Positions 1-9,345 are shown, counted from the first letter of the stretch. The stretch: DNA of 64,000 nucleotides from Candidatus Thorarchaeota archaeon MP8T_1 (GCA_002825465.1 PJER01000009.1:21168-85167), one strand, 5' to 3'. Program-made: numbers and translations. Notes: generated by a model from the sequence alone, not told the origin.

Positions 1-1
1 T

Positions 2-1711
2 CCACGAGTATATGCTGAGAATATCGCACGTGAAATCTATACTTCATTCAATGTTACCAAGTATAAAGACCTAGTAATTGAATTCATTGAAAATGGCTCA
101 CGGTACATCTATACTTACTCTGATATACCCGGAAGTGTAAATCAGAGAGCTCAACAATGGATAATTCAACAGATGACAGCTCTCTCTAATAATCGAATGG
201 AGATCTCACTAGAGGGACAATTTCAGAATATTGTAGCCACACTTCCTGGATATTTACCATCATCTGACGAACTGCCATTCTTTCTCCTCACAGCTCATTA
301 TGATTCTGGACTTCAAAGCCCAGGTGCAAATACTGACGGTAGTGGAGTAGCAGTTCTCTTAGAACTTGTACGAGTGATGTCACAATACGAGTGGCCTCTT
401 GATATCCAATTCCTAGTATTCAATGGTGAACATGCCTTAGGTAGTGACCTGGGGAGCAAGGAGATGTCCTCTCAGTACGCTTTAGATGATAGAGAAATTC
501 TTGCAATGTATAATGTAGATACTATTCTCTATCAGAATCGAAACGCTCCATCAGATGAACGACTAATTCTCGCATATAATCCAGGAGCAGAACGGTGGGC
601 TTACCTCGCAAAGACAATGGGTAATTTCTATGGTGGAGATATTGTGAACATGATTTCTGCCATTGATTTCTATAGATGGACTTTCTCTGGACATTACCAC
701 TTTTCTGACAAAGGCATTCAAAACGTTCTATTTGCATACGAATCTGGTTACATGTATGATGATTACTCAGGAACTCTATTAGATATATGGCAAAGAAGAG
801 AATTCAATTACTTTATTGGGCGTGAAACAGCTGCTTTTATCGGATCCAGCATAGCTTTCGTAATGGGGCGTGGTTATGGGCATAAACTTCATCTCTTTGA
901 TATACGAGAGATTGATGAAGGAACCTCCAATATATTCTATATCCCTATCACCACATCTACTACAATTAACATAACATGTCGATGGTATGGTGGTGGAGCA
1001 AACTTCTCTCTATATGATGATGATCATAGTCTTGTAAATTCGATTCTACATACTTCTGCATCTCCTTGGGTGCCTACGCCTGTTATTAATCAAGTAGTTA
1101 GTACTCCAGGTCTCTATGAACTTGAGATTGGCAATCCTGGGGATTCAACTGTTGGTGTTGATATCTACATCGAGTTTGATTCTGACATGGATCAAAATGG
1201 TATATCTGATAGCCAAGAGTACTGGCTTGATACTTCCCTCTTTAATACAGATGCTGATAACGATTCGATTTCTGATGCCTTAGAAATTATTTATGGCTTG
1301 GACATGAATAGTCCTGATGGTGATCACGACGATATGCCGGACTCATGGGAGCTGCAAATAGGTCTTGATGCTAGAAATCCTCTTGATGCATTTGATGATC
1401 CAGATCATGATAATTTAACTAATGTCCAAGAGTATAATTATGGACTAAATCCATTCAGCAGTGATTCTGATAATGATGGAATGACCGACTCGTGGGAGTT
1501 GGCTAATGGTCTTAACCCACTCGTCAATGATGCTGAGGAAAATCCAGATGATGACCAATACACTAACTATGAAGAATTCCTGCTTGGAACTAATCCAAAC
1601 ATCTCTGATATGGTGCCCGAGGAATTAGATTTGACTTGGGTCATTATCCCTTCAGCTGTAGTTATTCTGATAGTATCTGCTGTCTACATCAATCGTCGAT
1701 ATGCGATGTGA
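2..1711 (+). CDS. Surface-anchored M28 family peptidase, 5' end outside window
   Basis: The frame is open to the left edge, so the N-terminus is missing; an ATG at 173 is internal. The product is a zinc aminopeptidase-like M28 domain exposed outside the cell. Counting from the ATG at 173, candidate metal ligands are H42 in 'TAHYDSG', D55 in 'NTDGSG', D116 in 'YNVD' and H174 in 'SGHYHF', with E86 as catalytic base. The usual second Glu of the 'EE' pair is H87 ('NGEHALGS'), so metal binding may be altered. A linker of about 120 residues leads to four acidic, thrombospondin-3/EF-hand-like repeats ('DSDNDGMTDSWE' type, about residues 336-480) that should bind calcium, then one C-terminal membrane helix ending in 'NRRYAM'. 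It probably acts on extracellular peptides. Family is confident; activity is inferred. Confidence 0.88.
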   Translation, partial: PRVYAENIAREIYTSFNVTKYKDLVIEFIENGSRYIYTYSDIPGSVNQRAQQWIIQQMTALSNNRMEISLEGQFQNIVATLPGYLPSSDELPFFLLTAHYDSGLQSPGANTDGSGVAVLLELVRVMSQYEWPLDIQFLVFNGEHALGSDLGSKEMSSQYALDDREILAMYNVDTILYQNRNAPSDERLILAYNPGAERWAYLAKTMGNFYGGDIVNMISAIDFYRWTFSGHYHFSDKGIQNVLFAYESGYMYDDYSGTLLDIWQRREFNYFIGRETAAFIGSSIAFVMGRGYGHKLHLFDIREIDEGTSNIFYIPITTSTTINITCRWYGGGANFSLYDDDHSLVNSILHTSASPWVPTPVINQVVSTPGLYELEIGNPGDSTVGVDIYIEFDSDMDQNGISDSQEYWLDTSLFNTDADNDSISDALEIIYGLDMNSPDGDHDDMPDSWELQIGLDARNPLDAFDDPDHDNLTNVQEYNYGLNPFSSDSDNDGMTDSWELANGLNPLVNDAEENPDDDQYTNYEEFLLGTNPNISDMVPEELDLTWVIIPSAVVILIVSAVYINRRYAM

Positions 1712-1933
1712 GTTGCGTAAAAGATATCCTATTTTATACACAAATCCAGAAATAAACTGGGTAGGCAGAAATGCATTAACATAATCGGACTAAAATCTGG
1801 TTAACATTGGGTATCCTCCTTCTGTCTTCATTGAATACTCAAGCAGGATTTTATCCACCGCAGGATGCTAGCCTACCCTTCTTCTACTCTGAGAGTGCTC
1901 TAACTATTCTCCAACATTCACTCTTGCTAGGTC

Positions 1934-2404
1934 TCAGGATCTTCTCATCGACTGTAAATGATTCATTCTCTCTCGGAGTTGATTTAATATGAGCTCCCAT
2001 TCTCCCATTTGATTCTGAATATCTGCAATAAGATTCTCTCTTGACTCTTCCTCAGCAAGCTGCATTATCTTTGCGAGTTCCGTGATGAAAGATTTTCCTT
2101 TGTCGTAGAGTGCTGCTATAACAATCTCATGATAGGCTGGTGATTTATATTCATGCATGGCATTATTAACATACCATGCTAGAATATCTCTTTGAGCCAT
2201 AACAGATTCATTGTAGAGTGCTGGCGGATTACGACACCTCATTTTTGAAACCATGTCGAATGTAGTAAGTAATAAAATTGTCAAAAGAAACATTGCAAAT
2301 GTTATCAGATAATTAGCATAAATGAAAGCGCATACTAATCCTGTAACTCCTGCTATCATGAGTGCAAGACTAATCACAATCCGAAACTGCACTTCAGCTT
2401 TCAT
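1934..2404 (-). CDS. Small membrane protein with helical cytoplasmic tail, unknown function
   Basis: I do not recognise a family. Two adjacent hydrophobic helices lie near the N-terminus (roughly residues 5-50), followed by about 100 residues of charged, probably helical sequence rich in Glu, Gln and Leu. This suggests a membrane-tethered helical or coiled-coil domain. The ATG at 2404 is preferred over a TTG four codons upstream; neither has a clear SD. It lies downstream of the MFS transporter gene on the same strand (gap about 55 bases) and could be co-transcribed with it. Confidence 0.6.
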   Translation of the reverse strand: MKAEVQFRIVISLALMIAGVTGLVCAFIYANYLITFAMFLLTILLLTTFDMVSKMRCRNPPALYNESVMAQRDILAWYVNNAMHEYKSPAYHEIVIAALYDKGKSFITELAKIMQLAEEESRENLIADIQNQMGEWELILNQLRERMNHLQSMRRS

Positions 2405-2460
2405 CTTGGGTACCAAGGAATGTTTGCTTTTTTTCCTTAATTTACCTCTGAACAGCGCAT

Positions 2461-3810
2461 TTATGGGAGATTCTGAATTTCAGTCTCTTTTTTCTGAAGC
2501 TTAGAAATCTGTTCGTTTCTTATTTTCCAGAGTCTTCCATGTAATTTCGCAATGATGATAACAACTGTACCTATTACTCCTACAATTATCATTCCAACCG
2601 CACCAAAGAAAACTGGTGGACGACTTGAACCAATTGTCTCAGCCCATACTCCAGCGATTGCCATACCTGTTAATTGTGCAGTATTGATCATAACACTCTG
2701 GAATGAAAAGACCTTCCCTCGCATTTTATCCTCAATTATTTCCTGCATGATGGCATTATTTGGTACGCCAATTGCGATGTTGACTCCACCTATCACTGAC
2801 ATAAGGAGTAATGCAGACAGGAAATCTCCTGATGACACTAGCGCCAAGAGTGCCTCTACCACGCCTGCAGTTATCATTGCAGCAGTTATGAGGAACAAAG
2901 GTCTCTTTATTGATGATTTCTGGCCTAAAACCAATGCAACAAAAATCCCTGAAACTGATGTACCACTAAGAATGAGACTAAAGTAGAATTCATCAAATGC
3001 AAGCTCGCCTTGGAAGAATGGAACAACTAGGGCATTGAGCATTCCTCCCACAACCATGAGGGACGTGAAAATGAGAAGGAGGAAAGAAATGATAGGATTC
3101 TTGCTAACTAATCCCGCCGCTTCTCGAATCTCGTTCATGTATGAACTACCTTCTACTAGAGATATATTTGGAACGAGTGCGGTCTTGATTGTAACCATAG
3201 CGAAGGCGGAAGCGACAAAGGCAGCAGAATCGATGAAGAATCCAACGAAGTAATCTGGCGCAATGAAAGCCATCAGTGCTCCGCCAAGAGGAGTAAATAC
3301 AAGGGTCACAATCTGCAAAGTCATTTGCGATAGACTGTTTGCAGTCACGAGATCTTCTTTCGCAACAAGTTTGGGTACTGATGCATTTCGTGCAGGGAAG
3401 AAAAATGCATTTGCAGTCGCATATACGAATGCTAAGACATAGAGCCAGGTGAGTGGATCAAGGAAAGATGGAAATAATGAAACGAACGGATAAAGAATCG
3501 TTACGACCGCCCTTACAATATCTGATGAAATCAAGATCTTTTTCCTGTCCCATCTGTCAACATAAACACCAATTATACCTGAAAAAACCACAAGAGGGAT
3601 TACCTGCATCATTGCAAGTCCTGCCATTGCAAGTTCTGAACCTGTCAAAATGAATGCATAGAACAGCAGAGCAAGACTACCAATGGATGAACCAATATTA
3701 GAAATCAATTGACCAATCCATAGTTTCATGAAGTCTTTGTTCTGGAGAACGACTCTGAACCCTTTCTTCTGTTCTCCATTTATCGAGGTTATGTCTACAG
3801 ATTCGCTCAT
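2461..3810 (-). CDS. MFS transporter (MFS_3/EntS-like)
   Basis: This 449-residue polytopic protein has about 11-12 hydrophobic segments and the major facilitator loop 2-3 signature 'GVYVDRWDRKKILISSD' around residues 82-98. The pattern resembles the MFS_3 group of drug and siderophore exporters such as EntS, so proton-coupled export of a small molecule across the cytoplasmic membrane is the likely role; the substrate cannot be told. Length is normal. The ATG is the first start in frame. The gene diverges from the nitroreductase-like gene at 3931, leaving about 120 bases for two promoters. Confidence 0.9.
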   Translation of the reverse strand: MSESVDITSINGEQKKGFRVVLQNKDFMKLWIGQLISNIGSSIGSLALLFYAFILTGSELAMAGLAMMQVIPLVVFSGIIGVYVDRWDRKKILISSDIVRAVVTILYPFVSLFPSFLDPLTWLYVLAFVYATANAFFFPARNASVPKLVAKEDLVTANSLSQMTLQIVTLVFTPLGGALMAFIAPDYFVGFFIDSAAFVASAFAMVTIKTALVPNISLVEGSSYMNEIREAAGLVSKNPIISFLLLIFTSLMVVGGMLNALVVPFFQGELAFDEFYFSLILSGTSVSGIFVALVLGQKSSIKRPLFLITAAMITAGVVEALLALVSSGDFLSALLLMSVIGGVNIAIGVPNNAIMQEIIEDKMRGKVFSFQSVMINTAQLTGMAIAGVWAETIGSSRPPVFFGAVGMIIVGVIGTVVIIIAKLHGRLWKIRNEQISKLQKKETEIQNLP

Positions 3811-3930
3811 TGGTTATGTCCAAAAATTCCAAATTTCATCTAATACTTAAACTAAATCATGTGTGTAGATGATACACATCCCAATGTATTTCACCCAATG
3901 CATTTCAAATAATATGGTGAAAAGACATTC

Positions 3931-4737
3931 ATGGACGAATTCTTTGAGCAAATGTGCAATGCAGTTTCAACTAGGCAATCCCATCGGCATTTTTTGCCTA
4001 CCACTCTATCCTCAGATCATGAAATGGCAATTCTTTCCTTTTTAGAAAAAATTACTGTCCCTTTTACACACGACGTGGTGATTTCATACCATAAAGTAAC
4101 TCAAGATACAAGTATAGTCTACTTTAAAGGACCACTCCAATTCATTGCTCTAGAATCTCCAAGGTCCATTGAGGAACAGACGAAACTCGGTTTCTTAGGA
4201 GAACTCATCGTACTCTTTGCTGAGAGTATTGGTATCAAATCTTGTTGGATGGGGCATTACAACAAGAAGAATGTAAGAGATACCGTATATGGAAGTACTC
4301 CTCAGGATAGTGAACGTCAATTGTATTGTATCATCCTTCTAGGATATGTTCCTGAAAAGACTGGAGTCCTGGACCGATTTTCTAAAAGAAGGTTCTCAAA
4401 GAAAAATCGTACAATCGACTCGTTCCTTACATCCGATTCATCGACTGACATTCCAGAATCCATCCAATATGGGCTTGCACTCTCATCGAAGGCTCCCTCT
4501 GCAATGAATACACAAAAATGGTATTATCATATTTCTAAGACTGAAAATGAGTTTTCTGTTGAGCTAGGTAAAATCAAAGGTTACAAACATTTCAAATGGC
4601 CATACTATGACATCGATGTTGGAACAGCAGCAGCACATCTATGGCTTGGTCTTAAGCAAACGCGTGAACCTATTTCAGTAACATGTTCATCTAATGATTC
4701 TGATTCAGTATGGACATTTCTAACAACATCTTCTTGA
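3931..4737 (+). CDS. Nitroreductase-like flavoprotein (TM1586 type)
   Basis: This 268-residue protein resembles the TM1586-type nitroreductases, in which two half-domains are fused in one chain. The N-terminal 'STRQSHRHF' matches the Arg-rich phosphate-binding start of nitroreductases, and 'KAPSAMNTQKW' near residues 186-196 matches the usual 'APSAxNxQPW' motif. It should bind FMN and reduce small aromatic or quinone-like substrates with NAD(P)H, in the cytoplasm. A 'ggtg' SD precedes the ATG. Its 3' end meets the convergent histidine kinase gene with only 6 bases between stops. The physiological substrate is unknown. Confidence 0.8.
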   Translation: MDEFFEQMCNAVSTRQSHRHFLPTTLSSDHEMAILSFLEKITVPFTHDVVISYHKVTQDTSIVYFKGPLQFIALESPRSIEEQTKLGFLGELIVLFAESIGIKSCWMGHYNKKNVRDTVYGSTPQDSERQLYCIILLGYVPEKTGVLDRFSKRRFSKKNRTIDSFLTSDSSTDIPESIQYGLALSSKAPSAMNTQKWYYHISKTENEFSVELGKIKGYKHFKWPYYDIDVGTAAAHLWLGLKQTREPISVTCSSNDSDSVWTFLTTSS

Positions 4738-4743
4738 TTGCGA

Positions 4744-6558
4744 TCACGATTTGCTTCCGTAGAGAGGAAGTCTAAGTACAAATCTTGTTCCACTCGTATA
4801 ATCCACAGGAATTCTGTTTTCCAGCCATATTGTTCCACCATATTGTCTAACAATATCACCAACTAAGGTTAAGCCTAGGCCAGCGGCAGTCTTTCCAGGT
4901 TTTCTATTCAACACCTCATCTTTTCTACCATCTGGTATACCAGGACCATAATCCTCAACGAAGATCTCTACGAATGGGTCCTCTACACAAGGTTTGGCTC
5001 CAATGTTGATTCTTACTTTTTCTATATCACCGAATTTTACTGAATTATGACATAAGTTGTAAAAAACATCACCAAGCAATTCATCAGCTGCTACAATACA
5101 TTCACCTTCTGGAAAATCTAGACTAATCTCTATCTTCTTTTTTGGGAAAGTGAAATGAATAATGGGTATTACTTCTTCTATCTTCTTTCGTATGTCAATA
5201 GCTTGGATTTCTACTTCTCCTCTCGCTTCAATACTAGTTAGTTTTCTGACATTGGTAATCAATTCAATGCCTCTCTTTGCTTGATCTAGCGCTGCATCAG
5301 CTAATTCTATTGCTCTGGGTTGTAAGTCTCGAATTTCTTTAATGAGTTCAAGACTGACTAATATCCCCTGATGAATATTATTCAGATCATGCGCCATCAG
5401 GTCTGTATAGAATTCTGCTCTTCGCTTCGCTCGTTCTAGTTCGAGTTGTGAGTTCAATCGATTTGTGATATCCAAGAATGATGCTGCCATTTTATTTGGT
5501 GATATCTGAAAAGCATGAACCTCAAATGCTCCTGCTATTTTATCATCCGCGTATTCTATTTGTTCGTTATGCCACGGGATTCCCCTCGTTGCTGCTTCTT
5601 TGTAGACTCTCGGTACTTCTGATTCTATAAGTGGTGGAAAGGCGTCCTCAATGGTCTTTCCAACAAATTGATTATTCTCAATCCCAAGTAGACTATCCGC
5701 TGCTGGATTTGCGCCACTAAAAACAAGTTTACCTTCCTCTGTCATCTCATACAAATGTAATCCTATAGGTATATTTCGAACAATATTCCTGTAGGTTGTT
5801 TGCGACTCCTTCAGCGCGGATAGATTCCTAATTGAAGTAAGATACAGATTCTTACCCCGAAATAAAACTGGGTCTGCATTTAGTAAAGCTGGGAATGTTG
5901 TACCATCGCGACTTCTTATCGTCACTTCATAATCTTTTACTTTTCCAGATTTTTCGAGTTTTGACAAGTATTGCTTTCGATCTTTGGGATTCTCATACAT
6001 AACTGATGCTTTGACTCTCATGACTTCTTCAAGAGAATAACCTGTGTCTTGAAGAAACGACTTATTTGCGGCAAAGAAATCACCTTCATGATTCGTAATG
6101 ACCAGTCCAACTGGCGCATTATCAAATAGTAGTTTGTAACTCTCCTCACTTTGGTTTAACGCTTCTTGAGTTGAGACCTGTTCAGTCCTATCAATAGCAA
6201 TAATGAGGACTGCATCTTTTCCCTGAATTGCTATGTGGAGACCATAATTGTCAATCGGAGTTATTTTTCCATCGCGACTAACCAGTCTGATCCTATCATG
6301 CCTTGTTTCATCTGGATGCTTTTGCATGTATTCTGCTGCCTCTAGAATTAGACTATGGTCATCTGGATGTATCATTTTGAGTGTGTCTTGAAAATCCATA
6401 CCAATCAGGTCAGCGACTTCATATCCTAACATTTTCGCTTCAGCGGAATTTGTGAAAATTAATTTGAAATCTAGAAAAATCAAAATTCCTTGAGGAAGTT
6501 GCTCAAGAACTTCCTGCAAACTAGCAATATCATCAAGGATTGGCGGCAGTTCAGTCAT
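4744..6558 (-). CDS. Soluble PAS-PAS-PAS sensor histidine kinase
   Basis: There are no membrane helices, so sensing is intracellular. Three PAS domains cover roughly residues 15-130, 140-250 and 260-370, followed by a dimerisation helix carrying the phospho-acceptor His390 in 'LMAHDLNN' and an HATPase_c domain with N-box ('NLCHNSVKFG'), G1 ('DYGPGIPDG') and G2 ('GLGLTLVGD'). The kinase is therefore complete and should autophosphorylate on His. No response regulator gene lies nearby, so the partner is elsewhere, an orphan arrangement that is common for archaeal PAS kinases. A TTG five codons upstream is an alternative start; the ATG at 6558 is preferred. Confidence 0.92.
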   Translation of the reverse strand: MTELPPILDDIASLQEVLEQLPQGILIFLDFKLIFTNSAEAKMLGYEVADLIGMDFQDTLKMIHPDDHSLILEAAEYMQKHPDETRHDRIRLVSRDGKITPIDNYGLHIAIQGKDAVLIIAIDRTEQVSTQEALNQSEESYKLLFDNAPVGLVITNHEGDFFAANKSFLQDTGYSLEEVMRVKASVMYENPKDRKQYLSKLEKSGKVKDYEVTIRSRDGTTFPALLNADPVLFRGKNLYLTSIRNLSALKESQTTYRNIVRNIPIGLHLYEMTEEGKLVFSGANPAADSLLGIENNQFVGKTIEDAFPPLIESEVPRVYKEAATRGIPWHNEQIEYADDKIAGAFEVHAFQISPNKMAASFLDITNRLNSQLELERAKRRAEFYTDLMAHDLNNIHQGILVSLELIKEIRDLQPRAIELADAALDQAKRGIELITNVRKLTSIEARGEVEIQAIDIRKKIEEVIPIIHFTFPKKKIEISLDFPEGECIVAADELLGDVFYNLCHNSVKFGDIEKVRINIGAKPCVEDPFVEIFVEDYGPGIPDGRKDEVLNRKPGKTAAGLGLTLVGDIVRQYGGTIWLENRIPVDYTSGTRFVLRLPLYGSKS

Positions 6559-6675
6559 GGTTCTCACTAGCAATTATTTTCGCGAAACTCGTACTTCCCC
6601 TGTATCCTTTTTAACATTTGATTTTATTTATCTTCAGGTTTCTATTCTTTCATCGTAAACCATGATTTCCATTTG

Positions 6676-7791
6676 TTAAACTTCCTCCCCGCTCTCCTTC
6701 TCCATAACGCCAGATTCCATGATGTCACTCTGTTCTTCTTCACTGCTATCTCTCTGGAAGAATGATGATATCCTAGTTCGTAGGGGGACTTCAATCATGT
6801 CTTCTGAATATCCTTCTGGCATATGAGCGAATTTTGCTAGAAGTAGCATAATTACTGGAAAGATTGGCAAAGGTATTTGAAAGAAACCGGTTGACACGAA
6901 AGCATTAGCCATAAAAGTGTAGAAAATCGGTGGAATTATGTTAATTAACAAAACAATTCCTATCGCAGTATTGAACCTTTTTCTAGGAATTTCTTTCCTG
7001 ATGTATTGAAGTGTGAAAATTCCAAGTATAACATTGGCAATCCAAAGAATCTGTCCATACAGTGAAGTTCCAGATCCAAGTTCTACATACAGGGTTGAAA
7101 ATGTAGAAGAGCCAAATCCACTTGTGAAATATCGATAATCATAATAAATGAAATAGATTCCTCCCAAAATGTGGTAGCCATATTGAATAGATGTTTCAAT
7201 CGATTGTAGATAAATCGTAATGAAAGCTGGGATGAATGTCATGCACATCCAGATGAGTGTGCTAATATTTCCTGGAAACCATTCTCCAAGAGTATCACGC
7301 ATCTTTGCAAACTTACGCTCTTTTTGAGGAGGATTCTCGGATACAGGCACATTCCTCCAAGTATTTCGTAGGAGAGTCCAAAACACAAAAACAAAGATAG
7401 AAACTGAAACGACATTTGGCACCAAGAAGTAGAATGTACCCAACCCATAGAGAGTATAATATGGAGAAAGTAAATTCAAGCTCAGAATTGATATCAGGAT
7501 GGCACCTATCCCAATAATAATTGATTTCTTACCTGTCTTGTATTCTGCAAAACAGAAAGAAAAGAGTATCATGGGGCTAATGAACAGAAGTGAGAAGATG
7601 ACCTGATTCTGTTCCCAAAATACAGTTGGCATGTCTGGCCATTCATATATGATTCCGGGTGATGATGTATAGCCTATTAATCCTGAGATGAGATATGTTG
7701 TTTCAGCTCTAAGAGCACCTGATGCATGGGAATCCAAAATTAAATAGTAAGGAATCAGCAGAACTACTATCGATTTGCCAATTATTCCCAC
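6676..7791 (-). CDS. Polytopic membrane protein, unknown function
   Basis: I do not recognise a family. The 371-residue protein has about eight hydrophobic segments with two Tyr/Gly-rich extracytoplasmic stretches, one central charged loop ('PPQKERKFAKMRD', about residues 155-167) and an acidic, Glu/Ser-rich C-terminal tail of about 40 residues. The start is GTG at 7791. It lies upstream of the PAS kinase on the same strand with about 117 bases between, so co-transcription is possible but not evident. Confidence 0.7.
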   Translation of the reverse strand: MGIIGKSIVVLLIPYYLILDSHASGALRAETTYLISGLIGYTSSPGIIYEWPDMPTVFWEQNQVIFSLLFISPMILFSFCFAEYKTGKKSIIIGIGAILISILSLNLLSPYYTLYGLGTFYFLVPNVVSVSIFVFVFWTLLRNTWRNVPVSENPPQKERKFAKMRDTLGEWFPGNISTLIWMCMTFIPAFITIYLQSIETSIQYGYHILGGIYFIYYDYRYFTSGFGSSTFSTLYVELGSGTSLYGQILWIANVILGIFTLQYIRKEIPRKRFNTAIGIVLLINIIPPIFYTFMANAFVSTGFFQIPLPIFPVIMLLLAKFAHMPEGYSEDMIEVPLRTRISSFFQRDSSEEEQSDIMESGVMEKESGEEV

Positions 7792-8060
7792 TACTCGTTT
7801 CGTGTATATCTTCTCCTTCCTCCAAGTATGATTCGATGATAATTTCTCAAATTGGCATAAATTCTTTTCTAGACAAATGCTAGTAATTTGTCAATATATT
7901 TCTTTGACTAGCAGAAACCATCAACGAAATTCTTGAGTAGAGTATCATTTCCGCAAACTACAGGTAAAGACTCGATTATTGGGTTTAAATCAAACCCGAA
8001 TTCCAAGACTAGTTGAGGGTATCACTATAATCTCGGAACGCGTAATTCTTTGAAAGAGAA

Positions 8061-8068
8061 TATATAAA
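8061..8068 (+). promoter_or_regulatory. TATA box for the secreted protein gene
   Basis: The octamer 'tatataaa' in an AT-rich setting is a canonical archaeal TATA element. Predicted initiation near 8088-8092 would give a long leader before the TTG at 8257, which is unusual beside the near-leaderless promoters elsewhere in the window. Confidence 0.6.
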
Positions 8069-8191
8069 GGGTCTAAAATGGTCCGAGTCACCTTTTTAGC
8101 TTATTTCAGTACAGTTTCAAAATGCAACTGGAAATTAATTCTTTAAGATAGATGTTATTATACTGACTTCAGATGCTTTTCCTGCAGCCAT

Positions 8192-8205
8192 TACGTCTAG
8201 ACGTA
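8192..8205. promoter_or_regulatory. 14-base perfect palindrome in leader
   Basis: 'TACGTCTAGACGTA' is its own reverse complement and lies 52 bases before the start codon of the secreted protein. It could be an operator for a dimeric regulator or part of an RNA structure together with the hairpin that begins 8 bases later. Confidence 0.45.
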
Positions 8206-8212
8206 TTTGCTG

Positions 8213-8234
8213 TAATGCAATGACAATTGCATTA
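8213..8234 (+). promoter_or_regulatory. 9-bp perfect hairpin just upstream of SD
   Basis: Arms 'TAATGCAAT' and 'ATTGCATTA' are separated by the four bases 'gaca'. The hairpin ends 7 bases before the SD region 'gaaggag' (8241-8247) and could influence translation start of the gene at 8257. Confidence 0.45.
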
Positions 8235-8256
8235 TCTGCGGAAGGAGAAAAATGAT

Positions 8257-8736
8257 TTGAAAAAATATATCATTTTATTGGGTCTATGCGCTCTAATTCT
8301 CGTGATGCCTAATTCACAAGCTACCTTGGATAATATTATCACTGATACATTTGATTCATCGACAGATGTAATTATAGAAGCTGATATTATTGAACCAAGT
8401 GATACCATTGTTGAAATCGATGTCAAACCAGATACATTGACCTCATATAGTAAATGCAAATGGATAACCTGCTACATCACACCATCCGAAGGATATACAG
8501 TTCATGATATTGATGTATCAAGTATTACACTCGGTGAATTGTCTATACTTGATCAATTTACAGGAATTGTTGATCTCGATGAAGATGGTGTCAAAGAGCT
8601 AATGGTCAAATTCGACCGTACTGCATTCGTAGCAATGGTCACTGGTTATGAAAGCGAAGTTCTTCTAACACTCATGGGAATGTATACCGATGGAGTGACT
8701 TTCACAGGAACAGACACTATGTTCCTTGCGCTTTAA
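8257..8736 (+). CDS. Secreted protein with acidic Ca-binding-like motif
   Basis: The protein starts with a signal peptide ('KKYIILLGLCALILVMP', about residues 2-18) and is otherwise hydrophilic, so it is likely exported. The region 'KWITCYITPSEGYTVHDID' followed by 'VDLDEDGVKELMVKFDR' matches a module that I recognise from secreted archaeal and bacterial proteins in which a beta-sandwich carries a DxDxDG-type metal site; no enzyme signature is present. The TTG at 8257 is chosen because 'aaggag' at 8242-8247 lies 9 bases upstream and it puts the Lys-rich n-region of the signal peptide at the start; an upstream TTG at 8227 overlaps a hairpin and has no SD. Function unknown. Confidence 0.72.
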   Translation: MKKYIILLGLCALILVMPNSQATLDNIITDTFDSSTDVIIEADIIEPSDTIVEIDVKPDTLTSYSKCKWITCYITPSEGYTVHDIDVSSITLGELSILDQFTGIVDLDEDGVKELMVKFDRTAFVAMVTGYESEVLLTLMGMYTDGVTFTGTDTMFLAL

Positions 8737-8780
8737 CAGCTATTTCATACATATGCATCCGAAGAGCAAACTTAGTACCC

Positions 8781-8819
8781 TCTGAGTAATGGCTAGTTTC
8801 TGATTAGTCATTACTCAGA
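8781..8819. terminator. 11-bp inverted repeat downstream of secreted protein gene
   Basis: Perfect arms 'TCTGAGTAATG' (8781-8791) and 'CATTACTCAGA' (8809-8819) flank a 17-base loop. It lies between the stop of the gene at 8736 and the convergent small gene ending at 8932. There is no strong T run on either side, so termination is only one possibility. Confidence 0.45.
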
Positions 8820-8931
8820 ACCATACCAGCTTTGATATGCTTTTTACTATGATTCGTAGTATGTATTGAAAATATAGAAGGTAAGTCTAATCTAGTGTAT
8901 TGTATTTGAATCAATACTGAATCATTGAAAA

Positions 8932-9132
8932 TTAAAAACGGTCATTGAGTAGTAGAGATCCTAATCCCCCAATAAGCAATGGAATGCCAAACATCAGGAA
9001 CAAAAATCCTCCATCAATCAACCAAATGCCCCCCAAAATTCCTCCGCAAGCAATAGCTAAGGCAGCAAGCACTGTAATGATCGAGTCTTTCTCAGTCCGT
9101 TGATTTTCTTCAATGTATTCTTCTTCAGACAC
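8932..9132 (-). CDS. Small two-helix membrane protein
   Basis: This 66-residue protein has an acidic N-terminus ('SEEEYIEENQRTEKD') and two closely spaced hydrophobic helices separated by a Gly-rich turn, ending in 'LLLNDRF'. The GTG start has 'gagg' at a good SD distance, which supports it as a real gene despite its size. No family recognised; it could be a membrane subunit or regulator. Confidence 0.6.
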   Translation of the reverse strand: MSEEEYIEENQRTEKDSIITVLAALAIACGGILGGIWLIDGGFLFLMFGIPLLIGGLGSLLLNDRF

Positions 9133-9290
9133 ATTACATCCTCAGATATTTTTTACAACATCCAGCATAAAATTCTGTTGTGTGTTTTCAATTGTTAAAT
9201 GAAAAAGAAACAGAGTGTTTGAGCTAAAACACATTACCAATGTTATTGTAATATCCTCTCTTTGAATGGATTATCAGACTAAAAATCACC

Positions 9291-9300
9291 TTATTTAAAT
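9291..9300 (+). promoter_or_regulatory. TATA box for beta-helix protein gene
   Basis: 'ttatttaaat' lies about 50 bases before the ATG at 9346; the predicted start of transcription leaves a short leader containing the SD 'gagaggg'. Confidence 0.5.
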
Positions 9301-9345
9301 ACAAGATAGCTAGTCTAGTAATTCTAGTTGAGAGGGTGCAGAGTT

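Larger units (their letters stand above)
7792..8256. other. 465-base intergenic region with promoter and structured leader
   Basis: No gene is supported here. The stretch separates divergent genes and contains several inverted repeats: 'GACAAAT'/'ATTTGTC' at 7872-7878 and 7886-7892; 'GGGTTT'/'AAACCC' at 7981-7986 and 7992-7997; a 14-base perfect palindrome at 8192-8205; and a 9-bp hairpin at 8213-8234. A strong TATA box lies at 8061-8068. If transcription starts about 25 bases downstream of it, the mRNA of the secreted protein gene has a leader of about 165 bases that includes the last two structures. A nine-codon frame at 8122 is too short to call. Confidence 0.6.

Noticed and set aside
1807..1992. 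61-codon plus-strand frame after the M28 peptidase gene
   Set aside because: It overlaps the 3' end of the minus-strand membrane protein gene, has no SD and its composition is not coding-like.
2552..2986. 144-codon plus-strand frame opposite the MFS gene
   Set aside because: Mirror of hydrophobic transporter codons; no SD or homology.
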